Source: Lachnospiraceae bacterium
GTDB lineage: Bacteria > Bacillota > Clostridia > Lachnospirales > Lachnospiraceae
NCBI GenBank assembly: GCA_024692715.1
Contig: JAILMH010000068.1
Span: forward strand, 1-64,000
Length of the DNA: 64,000 bases
Direction: 5' to 3'
Below, piece after piece: positions 48,185-57,429 of this stretch. Positions within the stretch are counted from its first letter, which is position 1; each line of letters begins with the position of its first letter. A program made the translations under genes and the position numbers. The notes under the pieces are model-generated. The model was not told where the DNA came from. It saw nothing but the letters and a program-made list of their open reading frames with translations, and did no database searches.

Positions 48185-49801
48185 TTATTTTTCCCATTTA
48201 TCACAAAGTGATGATATCTGGTCTGCAAATCTGGCAATATCTTTATTTGCCCAGTGTTCTGCCCTATGTATAAGTGCCATGAGACGTTCTCCTGCCGCAA
48301 GAAGCCTGCCAAATACAGTACTGACTGTCTTCTGAGCTTTCTTCTTTCTGACCGCAGGAACACCCTTAGCCTCATATTCAAAGATTCCCCTCAAAAGATC
48401 ATAGCGGGTTCCGCTGAACGGAGCATACGCTTTTACTCCAAACTCCTTTTCAAGAGTTTCCGCAAAGGTCTCTGTAACTTTATCATCCCCATGCACCACA
48501 AAAACCTGCGAAGGCATCCGCTTAAAGCCTCTCATCCAATTCAGCAGACCGTTTTTATCTGCATGTCCTGAAAGCCCTGTCATCTGCCTGATCTCAGCCC
48601 TTACCCCTATCTCTTCTCCAAAAAGCTTGACTTCATCTGCGCCTTCTATAAGAGCACGTCCAAGAGTTCCGACTGCCTGATATCCGACAAAAAGTATAGT
48701 GCACTCATCTCTCCACAGATTATGCTTAAGATGGTGGCGTATACGACCTGCATCACACATTCCCGATGCAGAAATTATTACTTTAGGTGTTTCGTCAAAG
48801 TTGATCGCCCTTGACTCTTCTGATGTGATAGAAAGCTTAAGTCCATGAAAAGAGATCGGATTTATGCCCTTTCGTATAAGAGCTACTGCTTCCTCATCAA
48901 AACAGTTTAATGAATTTTTATTAAAAATCTGTGTAGCTTCAACAGCCAGAGGTGAATCCACATAGACAGGAAAATTACCGTGCCCTGTCACAAGCTCCTT
49001 TGCCTTTATCTCTCTTATGAAGTAAAGAAGCTCCTGAGTTCTGCCAACGGCAAATGAGGGTATGACAACGTTTCCGCCCCTGTCAAAGGTTTTTTGGATA
49101 ACATTTGTAAGCTCACTTACATAATCATATTTCTGCACCGGATGAAGCCTGTCCCCGTACGTAGACTCGATCACGCAGTAATCTGCTTCATCTATCACTG
49201 CCGGGTTCTTTAATATAGGCTGATTCAGGTTTCCGACATCTCCTGAAAATACGATCTTTTTAGTCATTCCATCTTCCGTGAACCATATCTCTACAGCTGC
49301 CGAACCAAGTAAATGACCTACATCTGTAAATCGCACGATTATATCATCGGTTACCGTGACCTTTGCATTATATTCCATAGGAACCAGCAGCTTTGCAGCC
49401 GCATCCGCATCTTCCATGGTATATAAAGGCACAAATTCAGGTGTTTCTTTCTGACGTCGTCCTTTACGGTTTCGCCACTCGGCTTCGAACATCTGGATAT
49501 GTGCGCTGTCACGGAGCATTATATCAACCAGCTCTGCTGTTGCTTCAGTTGCAAAGATCTGCCCTCTGAAACCTTTCTGCGCAAGAAGCGGCAGCAGTCC
49601 TGAATGATCGATATGTGCATGTGTAAGAAATACATAGTCTATTTCAGCAGCTGCAACAGGAAGTTCTGCATTTTCATAGAGATTCTGCCCCTGCTCCATA
49701 CCATAGTCAACGAGCATATGCTTTCCGCACGCTTCAATATAATGGCAGCTGCCTGTTACTTCATGATCGGCTCCGATAAAAGTAAGCTTCATAGTCTCCA
49801 C
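48185..49801 (-). CDS. MBL-fold beta-CASP hydrolase (CPSF/RNase J-like family)
   Basis: THAHIDHSGLLPLL, FSGDVG, ESTYGDRLH, HGDDKVTETFAETL. Confidence 0.92.
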   Translation of the reverse strand: METMKLTFIGADHEVTGSCHYIEACGKHMLVDYGMEQGQNLYENAELPVAAAEIDYVFLTHAHIDHSGLLPLLAQKGFRGQIFATEATAELVDIMLRDSAHIQMFEAEWRNRKGRRQKETPEFVPLYTMEDADAAAKLLVPMEYNAKVTVTDDIIVRFTDVGHLLGSAAVEIWFTEDGMTKKIVFSGDVGNLNQPILKNPAVIDEADYCVIESTYGDRLHPVQKYDYVSELTNVIQKTFDRGGNVVIPSFAVGRTQELLYFIREIKAKELVTGHGNFPVYVDSPLAVEATQIFNKNSLNCFDEEAVALIRKGINPISFHGLKLSITSEESRAINFDETPKVIISASGMCDAGRIRHHLKHNLWRDECTILFVGYQAVGTLGRALIEGADEVKLFGEEIGVRAEIRQMTGLSGHADKNGLLNWMRGFKRMPSQVFVVHGDDKVTETFAETLEKEFGVKAYAPFSGTRYDLLRGIFEYEAKGVPAVRKKKAQKTVSTVFGRLLAAGERLMALIHRAEHWANKDIARFADQISSLCDKWEK

Positions 49802-49934
49802 CCCTTTTTATCACACTAATCTAAATTTTTCAGTAACTATTGTATTATTCGGCACTACGGTTATTACTGACCGCAACACCATATTTTCCCTAATTTAATT
49901 TTATCATTTACACATGTCACATATGGAACAAAAT

Positions 49935-51317
49935 TTAATACAGACTTCTAAGGCCCTTCGGATAATGATTTTTTATAAGTCTGCCATCACTCTTTCCCCA
50001 TCCTATCGCATAACCATCGCAAAGGATAAGTGTCCAGCCCTTAGGTGCCTCTATGCTTAATGTCTGCCCATTAAGGAACTGTCGGATCTCATCCGAGTCC
50101 GAATCAAAATTAATGCTTCTTTCAACCTCATCAGCCGTAAGGACCAGTGCAAGTGCATGTGAAGGCTCAAACCTGTTTTTCTTTACAGTTCCAAGATGCA
50201 GCCCTGCTCTAAGCACCTTGAGATGGTCAAGCCCCGGCATTCCTTCAGGCATTCTATAAAGCTGATCTCCGAATCCATAAAATCTGTTATTTATATCTAT
50301 CTTCAGATTCTCTTTTGCAAATTCCTTAAAGCTTTCAGACATTTTCTTCGGAGCTTCTGCAGCAAGTCCATTTCTTGAGATCCTTACCACATTTGATTCT
50401 CTGTCACCATCTCTGTCGAGAACTGCCAGATAATGTCCCTCCCCCTTAAGTTTATGAGGCCAGAGTCGTATAGTTGTCTCTATTCCCTCTGCAGGATCAT
50501 CTGTCCAGTCTGCCCTTCCACCGGCCATTCCTTCGTATTTTTCTGCCGGTGTCACATGAAAATCCTCATGTCGCTTTACAAATCGGCTGACACTCCCCTC
50601 GTCCTCTGCCGGTGCAAAAGTACATGTAGAGTATACGATCCTTCCTCCGGGAACCAGCATGCGCGCAGCACAATCCAATATCTCGTCCTGTCGTTCAGCG
50701 CACATCTCAACATTTTCAAGGCTCCACTCCTCCAATGCCTCAGGATTCTTCCTGAACATGCCCTCACCTGAGCAAGGCGCATCCACAAGTATTTTGTCAA
50801 AATAGCCCTCAAAAATATCCGCTAATTTCTGCGGAGTTTCAGAAGTCACAAGGCAATTTTTAACACCCATTCTCTCGATATTCAACGAAAGGATCTTGGC
50901 TCTTCCGGGATTTATTTCGTTTGCCACTAAAAAGCCCTCACCATTCATCATTCCTGCGATCTGTGTTGTTTTTCCTCCGGGAGCAGCACATAGATCAAGA
51001 ATCTTTTCTCCCGGCTTCACGTCCAGATATACGACCGGCGCCATTGCACTCGGCTCCTGAATATAGTAGACTCCGGCTTCATGATATGGATGCTTTCCCG
51101 GAAGATCTGAATCTCCATAATAGAATCCATTCGAACACCATGGAACCGGTGTCAGATGGAAAAGTGAATCCTCAGGAAATACTCCTCCACGCTTAAGCGG
51201 ATTGACTCTGAGGGCCTGAAAGCGTTCAAAATCATAACTTTTTTCAAATTCATCGTAAGCATCTCCAAGCATTGATTTCATGCGGTTTTGGAAGCTTTCG
51301 GGTAACGATATGGGCAT
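49935..51317 (-). CDS. RsmB/NOP-family SAM-dependent RNA methyltransferase, RsmF-like C-terminus
   Basis: CAAPGGKTTQIAGMM, VDAPCSGEGMFRKNPEA, STCTFAPAEDEGSV. Confidence 0.93.
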   Translation of the reverse strand: MPISLPESFQNRMKSMLGDAYDEFEKSYDFERFQALRVNPLKRGGVFPEDSLFHLTPVPWCSNGFYYGDSDLPGKHPYHEAGVYYIQEPSAMAPVVYLDVKPGEKILDLCAAPGGKTTQIAGMMNGEGFLVANEINPGRAKILSLNIERMGVKNCLVTSETPQKLADIFEGYFDKILVDAPCSGEGMFRKNPEALEEWSLENVEMCAERQDEILDCAARMLVPGGRIVYSTCTFAPAEDEGSVSRFVKRHEDFHVTPAEKYEGMAGGRADWTDDPAEGIETTIRLWPHKLKGEGHYLAVLDRDGDRESNVVRISRNGLAAEAPKKMSESFKEFAKENLKIDINNRFYGFGDQLYRMPEGMPGLDHLKVLRAGLHLGTVKKNRFEPSHALALVLTADEVERSINFDSDSDEIRQFLNGQTLSIEAPKGWTLILCDGYAIGWGKSDGRLIKNHYPKGLRSLY

Positions 51318-51359
51318 TTTTACCTCCTAAGTTGTATAGACAATTAGTTATTTTTGCTC

Positions 51360-51388
51360 TTACATATATACAATTTTTATGTTATAAT
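51360..51388 (+). promoter_or_regulatory. carD-like gene promoter
   Basis: TTACAT-17 nt-TATAAT. Confidence 0.6.
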
Positions 51389-51398
51389 TATGCTAGCG

Positions 51399-51474
51399 TG
51401 CGGAGTTGTCCGCAGTTAGTTGACTTTGGTACTTTGCCATTTCCCCTCGCAAAGTACAGCGCCTGAAAGCAGGC
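51399..51474 (+). promoter_or_regulatory. Three consecutive hairpins in the 5' leader of the carD-like gene
   Basis: TGCGGA-GTTG-TCCGCA; GTACTTTGC-N11-GCAAAGTAC; GCCTG-AAAG-CAGGC, the last ending just upstream of the RBS. Confidence 0.65.
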
Positions 51475-51486
51475 AGAAAGGATAAG

Positions 51487-51990
51487 ATGTTTAAAACCGG
51501 TGATTATGTTGTTCACAAAAACGATGGACTTTGTGTCATAACAGATATATCAACTCTTGATATACCGGACTGTGACCAGACAAAAGAATACTATTTCCTG
51601 ACCCCTAAGGACAGTCCATCAAGCAGAATTTATGTTGCTGTCGGAAGCGGTGATTCTTCACTCAGAACTCCGATAAGTGAAAGCGATGCCCTCGCTCTCA
51701 TCGACTCAATCCCCGAACTCGATGAAATTACTGTTGAGAACGAGAAACAGCGTCAAAATGTATATTCTAAAGCACTTGTGCAAAACAATTGTGTTGAACT
51801 CTTTAGATTGATCAAAACAACCTACGAACGGAAACAGGAGCGTGTCCGCAAGGGACGCAGTGCTACCTCCGTAGACGAGCATTTCTTAAAGTCAGCCCGT
51901 CAGGCTTTATATAGCGAACTTTCTTATGCACTTGGTGTCGACGAGGATAATATGACTGAGTTTATCGATGCCAGAATCCACTTAGACTAA
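51487..51990 (+). CDS. CarD-family transcriptional regulator
   Basis: FKTGDYVVHKNDGLCVITDISTLDIP, C-terminal helical region. Confidence 0.88.
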   Translation: MFKTGDYVVHKNDGLCVITDISTLDIPDCDQTKEYYFLTPKDSPSSRIYVAVGSGDSSLRTPISESDALALIDSIPELDEITVENEKQRQNVYSKALVQNNCVELFRLIKTTYERKQERVRKGRSATSVDEHFLKSARQALYSELSYALGVDEDNMTEFIDARIHLD

Positions 51991-52007
51991 TTTATTTAAA
52001 ATTTACA

Positions 52008-52036
52008 ACAGGCGGCATGTAAAAAATGCCGCCTGT
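52008..52036. terminator. Bidirectional terminator carD-like/minE
   Basis: ACAGGCGGCAT-N7-ATGCCGCCTGT followed by T7. Confidence 0.88.
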
Positions 52037-52043
52037 TTTTTTA

Positions 52044-52319
52044 TCAATCTGTATGTCGCATAGAACGAATCGGAATATTTGCATAGAGAGCCGGTCCTGT
52101 CTCGTTGGCATCTCCTTCCGCTTCCATCTGCGTAATTTTTATGTCCAAACCTGACTGGTCGATCTCAACATACTTCTGCAATACATTGATAATGTCATTC
52201 TTGATCTTCTCCATTACTTCCGGAGAGCAACTGGCACGATCGGAAACCAGCACAAGCTTGAGTCTGTCTTTTGCTATATCACTTGATGTCTTCTTCTTAA
52301 AAAAATCAACTAATCTCAT
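52044..52319 (-). CDS. minE: Cell division topological specificity factor MinE
   Basis: SSDIAKDRLKLVLVSDRASCSPEVMEKIKNDIINVLQKYVEID. Confidence 0.95.
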   Translation of the reverse strand: MRLVDFFKKKTSSDIAKDRLKLVLVSDRASCSPEVMEKIKNDIINVLQKYVEIDQSGLDIKITQMEAEGDANETGPALYANIPIRSMRHTD

Positions 52320-52334
52320 GACTGTCCCCTTTAA

Positions 52335-53126
52335 TTATTGTTTGCCGAACAGGCTTCCAATTTTTGAAAGAATTCCTTTCTTTGAATCAAGATCAAGATA
52401 AGGAACTTCCTCCCCTAAGATCCTGCTGCATATATTCATATAAGATGTTCCAACAATAGAGCCGTCACCTGCAAGCGGTGAACCGGTATTTGTTGCAACG
52501 ACGATCTTTTCATCATATGGTACAACACCGATAAGATCGATCGAAAGGACCTCAACAACGTCCTCTGCAGTCATCATATTTCCGTGTTTTACCATTTCCA
52601 CATTAAGGCGGTTAACAATAAGGCGGTTATTCTTAATTCCATGTGCCTCAAGAAGACCAATGATACGGTCAGCATCTCTTACTGCTGAAACCTCAGGAGT
52701 TGTGACTACAAGTGCTCTGTCTGCAGCTGCAATGGCATTCATAAATCCCTGCTCGATTCCTGCAGGACAATCCAGAATGATATAATCAAAATCCTTACGA
52801 AGCTCATTTACAAGAGCTTTCATTTCCTCAGGTGTAACTGCTGACTTATCTCTTGTCTGTGCAGCAGGGAGAAGATAGAGGCCATCAGATTTCTTATCTT
52901 TGATCATAGCCTGCTCCGGCTTACAGTTTCCTTCAATAACATCCACCAGATTATAAACTATCCTATTCTCCAAACCGAGAACTACATCGAGATTTCTAAG
53001 GCCGATATCTGTGTCTACCAAAACTACTTTTTTATTGAGCTTTGCAAGACCTGTACCAATATTGGCTGTTGTTGTTGTCTTGCCGACACCGCCCTTTCCC
53101 GATGTAACAACTATTACTTCACTCAT
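52335..53126 (-). CDS. minD: Septum site-determining ATPase MinD
   Basis: MSEVIVVTSGKGGVGKTTTTANIGTGLA deviant Walker A; start inside track ORF. Confidence 0.98.
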   Translation of the reverse strand: MSEVIVVTSGKGGVGKTTTTANIGTGLAKLNKKVVLVDTDIGLRNLDVVLGLENRIVYNLVDVIEGNCKPEQAMIKDKKSDGLYLLPAAQTRDKSAVTPEEMKALVNELRKDFDYIILDCPAGIEQGFMNAIAAADRALVVTTPEVSAVRDADRIIGLLEAHGIKNNRLIVNRLNVEMVKHGNMMTAEDVVEVLSIDLIGVVPYDEKIVVATNTGSPLAGDGSIVGTSYMNICSRILGEEVPYLDLDSKKGILSKIGSLFGKQ

Positions 53127-53943
53127 TTTCCCTTTCCTCCGTTCCGGCAAATTTCAGGAACTCTGCACTCCCCAAAAATGCTCTGTCATATTTTTTTATG
53201 ACGATATGTCCATTTGATATAATAGCAACCTCAGGCCCATTTTCCTCTCCTGTATTTCTATTGAAAATTGAGCGCTTTTTGGATCTAAGATCCTGATCCT
53301 CGGAAATTGCCAGTGAATCTGATATTCTAACCTGAAGCGGATCTAAATGCAATGCCATCACAAAGGCTCTGTCATCGCCCATCGCACCTGCATTTGCGTT
53401 TCCCAGAAGACTTCCCAGAACAAAGATACTTCCTCCAGATGTAACCTCTGCTCCTCGTTTCACATCACCCATTATGATAAGTGATGTCTTTGCCTCATAT
53501 TTGGTTCCACTTCTAAGATTTCCAATATATATCTCTGCTGTATTACTGCCGAGCATGCCCCCTTGCTCTAATGCGGCCGTAAGTGCAGCATTTTCCTTTT
53601 TTAAGCGAACGATCTGCTTCTCAGCATCCGCGGCATTTACTGCCTCTGCTCCATTCTTGATCATCGCTTCTGAGAACTTCTTTTCAAGAAGCTCATCATT
53701 TACAAATACAGCTCCGATCTTAAGAGAAGTATTTGCTTCAATAGTTTCAACAATTCTTGCTGCTTCTGCTTCATTTACCTTACGTCCCTCTATGGAAAGC
53801 GCCATTCCGGCATTTCCAAAGAAAGAAGCTGCGGCACTGAACTTTTCCCTTATCAAGGGCAGAAGCTCGTTAAAATCCATACTGCTGTCAAGTTTTAAGA
53901 CGATTCCTGACTTAACACCTTTAATAGCTACAGGCTGGCTCAT
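53119..53943 (-). CDS. minC: Septum site-determining protein MinC
   Basis: MSQPVAIKGVKSGIVLKLD; GDVKRGAEVTSGGSIFVLGSLLGNANAG; start inside track ORF. Confidence 0.93.
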   Translation of the reverse strand: MSQPVAIKGVKSGIVLKLDSSMDFNELLPLIREKFSAAASFFGNAGMALSIEGRKVNEAEAARIVETIEANTSLKIGAVFVNDELLEKKFSEAMIKNGAEAVNAADAEKQIVRLKKENAALTAALEQGGMLGSNTAEIYIGNLRSGTKYEAKTSLIIMGDVKRGAEVTSGGSIFVLGSLLGNANAGAMGDDRAFVMALHLDPLQVRISDSLAISEDQDLRSKKRSIFNRNTGEENGPEVAIISNGHIVIKKYDRAFLGSAEFLKFAGTEERENE

Positions 53944-54037
53944 ACTTCCTTTGTCTATCCCCCGTTTCTCCTTATATTTGCACTTATAATAATACATCAT
54001 AACATGGATTTTTGAAAGAGTGAATGAAAAAAACAAA

Positions 54038-54066
54038 TGACCCGAGAAGTTTGTACTTCTCAGGCC
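54038..54066 (-). terminator. Terminator downstream of ABC operon
   Basis: GCCTGAGAAG-TACAAA-CTTCTCGGGT followed by CATTTGTTTTTTT; coordinates approximate. Confidence 0.65.
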
Positions 54067-54101
54067 AAAATCACTTGATCACTTTGCACACAATATTCTT
54101 T

Positions 54102-54896
54102 TTATCCAAGCAAAGCCTTGTCCGAAGCAAATTCTTCTCCCGAAACTACCGCAAACTGATGCAGCAAGTCTTCTACTGTAAGATTTTTCTTTTTTGCACC
54201 CTTGATATCAAGCACTATACGTCCTTCATTCATCATGATAAGTCTGTTTCCATGGGCGATCGCATCTCTCATGTTATGGGTTATCATCAATGTCGTAAGA
54301 TGATTCTGATTTACTACTCTGTCAGTGGCTTCGAGAACTTTTTCGGCAGTCTTTGGATCAAGCGCTGCCGTGTGCTCATCAAGCAGGAGTACTTTGGGTT
54401 TTACCAAAGTTGCCATCAAAAGCGTAAGTGCCTGTCTCTGGCCTCCTGAAAGGAGTCCGACCTTTGCTGTCATCCTGTCCTCAAGCCCGAGCTTCAATTC
54501 AGAAAGTTTCTCCTTGTAAAGCTTCTTCTCAACCCTTGTAACTCCCCAGCCAAGGCCTCTTTTTCTGCCTCTTCTATACGCAAGAGCAAGATTTTCTTCA
54601 ATCTCCATTGTAGCCGCACTTCCGAGCATAGGATCCTGAAATACGCGTCCGATCATGTCAGCTCTCTTAAAATCAGGAAGTCCTGTTACATCTGTGCCAT
54701 CAATGAAAATACGTCCTTCATCCACAGGCCATACGCCTGCCACAGCATTGAGCATGGTTGATTTTCCGGCGCCATTTCCCCCTATGACTGTTACAAAATC
54801 ACCATTTTCAAGCTTAAGATTCACACCGTCCAGTGCAGTTTTTTCATTGATAGTACCCGGATTAAAGGTCTTATGTATATTCACCAGTTCAAGCAT
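54102..54896 (-). CDS. ABC transporter ATP-binding protein
   Basis: GGNGAGKSTMLNAVAG, LSGGQRQALTLLMA; start inside track ORF. Confidence 0.93.
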   Translation of the reverse strand: MLELVNIHKTFNPGTINEKTALDGVNLKLENGDFVTVIGGNGAGKSTMLNAVAGVWPVDEGRIFIDGTDVTGLPDFKRADMIGRVFQDPMLGSAATMEIEENLALAYRRGRKRGLGWGVTRVEKKLYKEKLSELKLGLEDRMTAKVGLLSGGQRQALTLLMATLVKPKVLLLDEHTAALDPKTAEKVLEATDRVVNQNHLTTLMITHNMRDAIAHGNRLIMMNEGRIVLDIKGAKKKNLTVEDLLHQFAVVSGEEFASDKALLG

Positions 54897-55827
54897 TTGC
54901 TCTTCCTCTCTTTCCGGCTCTTCTAAATGAGCTCTTAGCCTGTGAGCGGAGATATGGAACTGCAAGGAATACTGCAACTATCACCGCTGTCATGAGCTTT
55001 AAGAAATTTGAATTGAGCTTAAGCCAAAGTGCGATCACTACAACTATATAATAAACAACCCCTCCAAATACCACACAGGTAAGTCTCGCTGCAAAATTAG
55101 TCTTTTTTAATGCCTCAGCAACCACTTCCCCAATGATGATCGCTGCAAGTCCGATAACGATAGAACCACGTCCCATATTTATGTCTGCAAAGCCCTGAAA
55201 CTGTGCCATCAATCCTCCGGCGATGGCCACCAATCCATTTGAAAGCGCAAGTCCCAGAATTTTCATGTTGCTGATATTAATTCCCTGCGCTTTACTCATT
55301 TCAGCATTACATCCTGTCGCACGTAATGCCGAGCCCTGCTCTGTTCCAAAGTACCAGTAAAGTATCCCGATTATGACAGCTGCGATGATAAGGCCCACAA
55401 ATAATGCCCTTGTAACAGTTCTTGAAGATACCGCAAGTGCAAACTTATCAACGCTTACAGCCTGATTTGCCTTCATACCCATTATCGCAAGATTGATCGA
55501 ATAAAGTGCAAACTGCGTAAGGATACCTGAGAGAATAGCAGGAATTCCAAGCTTTGTATGAAGAACTCCTGTCACAGCTCCGGCAGCTATTCCCGCAAAC
55601 ATTGCCGCCAGAACTGCAGCCCAGGGATTTAAGCCTCCAAGTATCAGCATGACAGTGACCGCGCCTCCGGTTGTGAAGGTGCCGTCGACCGTCATATCTG
55701 CCACGTTCAGAATTCTAAATGTAAGGTATACTCCAAGGGCTACTATTCCCCATATAAGCCCCTGTGCAATTCCTCCCGGCATACTGTTAAAAAGTGCAGT
55801 CGGATTAAGTGATGCAAAATACGTCAT
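54889..55827 (-). CDS. ABC transporter permease, BPD_transp_2-type
   Basis: Multi-TM, VALGVYLTFRILNVADMTVDGTFTTGGAV, EQGSALRATGCNAEMSKAQGIN. Confidence 0.9.
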   Translation of the reverse strand: MTYFASLNPTALFNSMPGGIAQGLIWGIVALGVYLTFRILNVADMTVDGTFTTGGAVTVMLILGGLNPWAAVLAAMFAGIAAGAVTGVLHTKLGIPAILSGILTQFALYSINLAIMGMKANQAVSVDKFALAVSSRTVTRALFVGLIIAAVIIGILYWYFGTEQGSALRATGCNAEMSKAQGINISNMKILGLALSNGLVAIAGGLMAQFQGFADINMGRGSIVIGLAAIIIGEVVAEALKKTNFAARLTCVVFGGVVYYIVVVIALWLKLNSNFLKLMTAVIVAVFLAVPYLRSQAKSSFRRAGKRGRANA

Positions 55828-55832
55828 AATTA

Positions 55833-56882
55833 TTATTCCTCGATTGCTTCATATTCATCCGGTACTGTAATGCCAAGTGCATCACAGATCGTCTTATTGT
55901 ACTTCTTTACAGGATCAGCATAGTACTCGATAGGCATCTCTTTAACATCTGCCTCACCGTTCAGAATCTTAACTGCCATCTCTCCTGTGGTTCTTCCAAG
56001 CTCATAGTAAGAGATTGAAAGTGTTGCAATACCACATCCCTTTGTGATTCCCTCTTCACCAGTGATGATCGGAACACCTGCAGGCTGTGCCACATTATTG
56101 ATAGCTTCTGTGCAGGATGCTGCAGTATTATCGGTCGGGATGTAAAGAGCATCATTCTCTCCGCATGCTGTCTGAGTTACCTGTGCTACATCATTTGAAT
56201 CAGCAAAGGTATAAACTGTAACTGTGTGGCCTGAAGCTTCAAGTGCCTCCTTTACCTTATCTCCCTGATATACTGAGTTAGGCTCTGCCGAGCAATATAC
56301 GATACCGATCTTCTTGGCATCAGGAAGAAGTTCATCAAACATGGCAGCCTGCTGATCAAGCGGTGCAAGGTCTGAAGTTCCTGAAATATTGCTTCCTACT
56401 GTTCCGCTGAAATCTTCGATTCCAAGAGCCACTCCATACTCTGTAACTGCTGTTCCAAGGATTGGAATATCTGAAGTTGCTGAAGCTGCCGCCTGAAGTG
56501 AAGCAGTCGCATTTGCAAGGATCAGATCAACTCCGTTTGCTGCAAATGTATTTGTGATAGTTGAACATGTAGCTGAATCACCTGAGGCATTCTGCTCATC
56601 AAAAGTAACTCTGTCCCCATAGGTTTCTGTAAGTACATCCTTGAATCCCTGTGTGGCTGCATCAAGTGCTTCATGCTGTACGAGCTGACAGATACCTATC
56701 GTAAATGTCTTTTCAGAATCTGCTGAAGAGGCTTCCCCTGTACTCTCCGCAGAAGCTGCTGAAGCAGCCCCCTCTGATGGAGCTGTCGATACAGCTGATG
56801 AAGCTGCGCTTCCGCATGCTGTAAGGCTCATTGCCATAACTGCCGCCATTGCCGCCGATAAAACCTTTCCTATCTTTCTCAT
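55833..56882 (-). CDS. ABC transporter substrate-binding lipoprotein
   Basis: Lipobox LTACGS; FTIGICQLVQHEALDAATQGFKDVLTETYG. Confidence 0.9.
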   Translation of the reverse strand: MRKIGKVLSAAMAAVMAMSLTACGSAASSAVSTAPSEGAASAASAESTGEASSADSEKTFTIGICQLVQHEALDAATQGFKDVLTETYGDRVTFDEQNASGDSATCSTITNTFAANGVDLILANATASLQAAASATSDIPILGTAVTEYGVALGIEDFSGTVGSNISGTSDLAPLDQQAAMFDELLPDAKKIGIVYCSAEPNSVYQGDKVKEALEASGHTVTVYTFADSNDVAQVTQTACGENDALYIPTDNTAASCTEAINNVAQPAGVPIITGEEGITKGCGIATLSISYYELGRTTGEMAVKILNGEADVKEMPIEYYADPVKKYNKTICDALGITVPDEYEAIEE

Positions 56883-56962
56883 AGACTACCCTCCGTTTAT
56901 ATTTGCTTAACTTCTTTATCGGTTTAACGCTTTTATGCGTCAAAGTATAAAAGTATAAGTGA

Positions 56963-56991
56963 ATAATATAACAGCGTTCAAAAAAAGTCAA
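56963..56991 (-). promoter_or_regulatory. Promoter of ABC operon, overlapping a terminator
   Basis: TTGACT-17 nt-TATTAT; -35 lies in the 3' arm of hairpin 56984-57013. Confidence 0.75.
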
Positions 56992-57013
56992 GACCGCATG
57001 CAGTCTTGACTTT
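56984..57013 (-). terminator. Terminator downstream of PH-domain gene
   Basis: AAAGTCAAGAC-TGCATGCG-GTCTTGACTTT followed by T tract. Confidence 0.85.
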
Positions 57014-57027
57014 CACTAAGTACAATG

Positions 57028-57411
57028 TTAAATTTCATGGTCGAAATCATCATCAGGATCCTCGTCCTGAAGCATCTCACGATTTGCCACACGATTAAGC
57101 TGTCTCTGCTTTTCAACTGTTTCTGAAAGCAGCTCCTTAACATCCCTTGAATTCTTTATATTCTTGATCTCGAAATCCCCAAGTGTTTTATCGGCAGACT
57201 TTATATAGATCGTTCCAAGTCCGAATATCTTCTGACCAAGTGTACGGACAAGCTGCACATCAAGTATCCTGTATAATCTGACCTCGTCCTCTCTTGAAGT
57301 AAAAAGTCCTGTCTCAATGAAAAGCCTGTCTTCTTTCAGTGTATATCTTGTAAAACTGATCGGTAGTCCAAAAAGTGTTCTCTTCTTGTCTGTCCAAAGT
57401 GTCTCTGTCAT
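57028..57411 (-). CDS. bPH2/YdbS-like PH domain protein
   Basis: GLPISFTRYTLKEDRLFIETGLFTSREDEVRLYRILDVQLVRTLGQKIFGLGTIYI. Confidence 0.8.
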   Translation of the reverse strand: MTETLWTDKKRTLFGLPISFTRYTLKEDRLFIETGLFTSREDEVRLYRILDVQLVRTLGQKIFGLGTIYIKSADKTLGDFEIKNIKNSRDVKELLSETVEKQRQLNRVANREMLQDEDPDDDFDHEI

Positions 57412-57429
57412 ATTCGATCCTTTCTATGC

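Noticed and set aside
53474-53989. 171-aa plus-strand ORF
   Set aside because: Antisense to minC; Ala/Ser/Phe-rich shadow translation
56883-56983. T-box upstream of the ABC substrate-binding gene, as in some trpX loci
   Set aside because: Leader from the predicted start is under 100 nt with no T-box core, so the transported substrate is left unassigned
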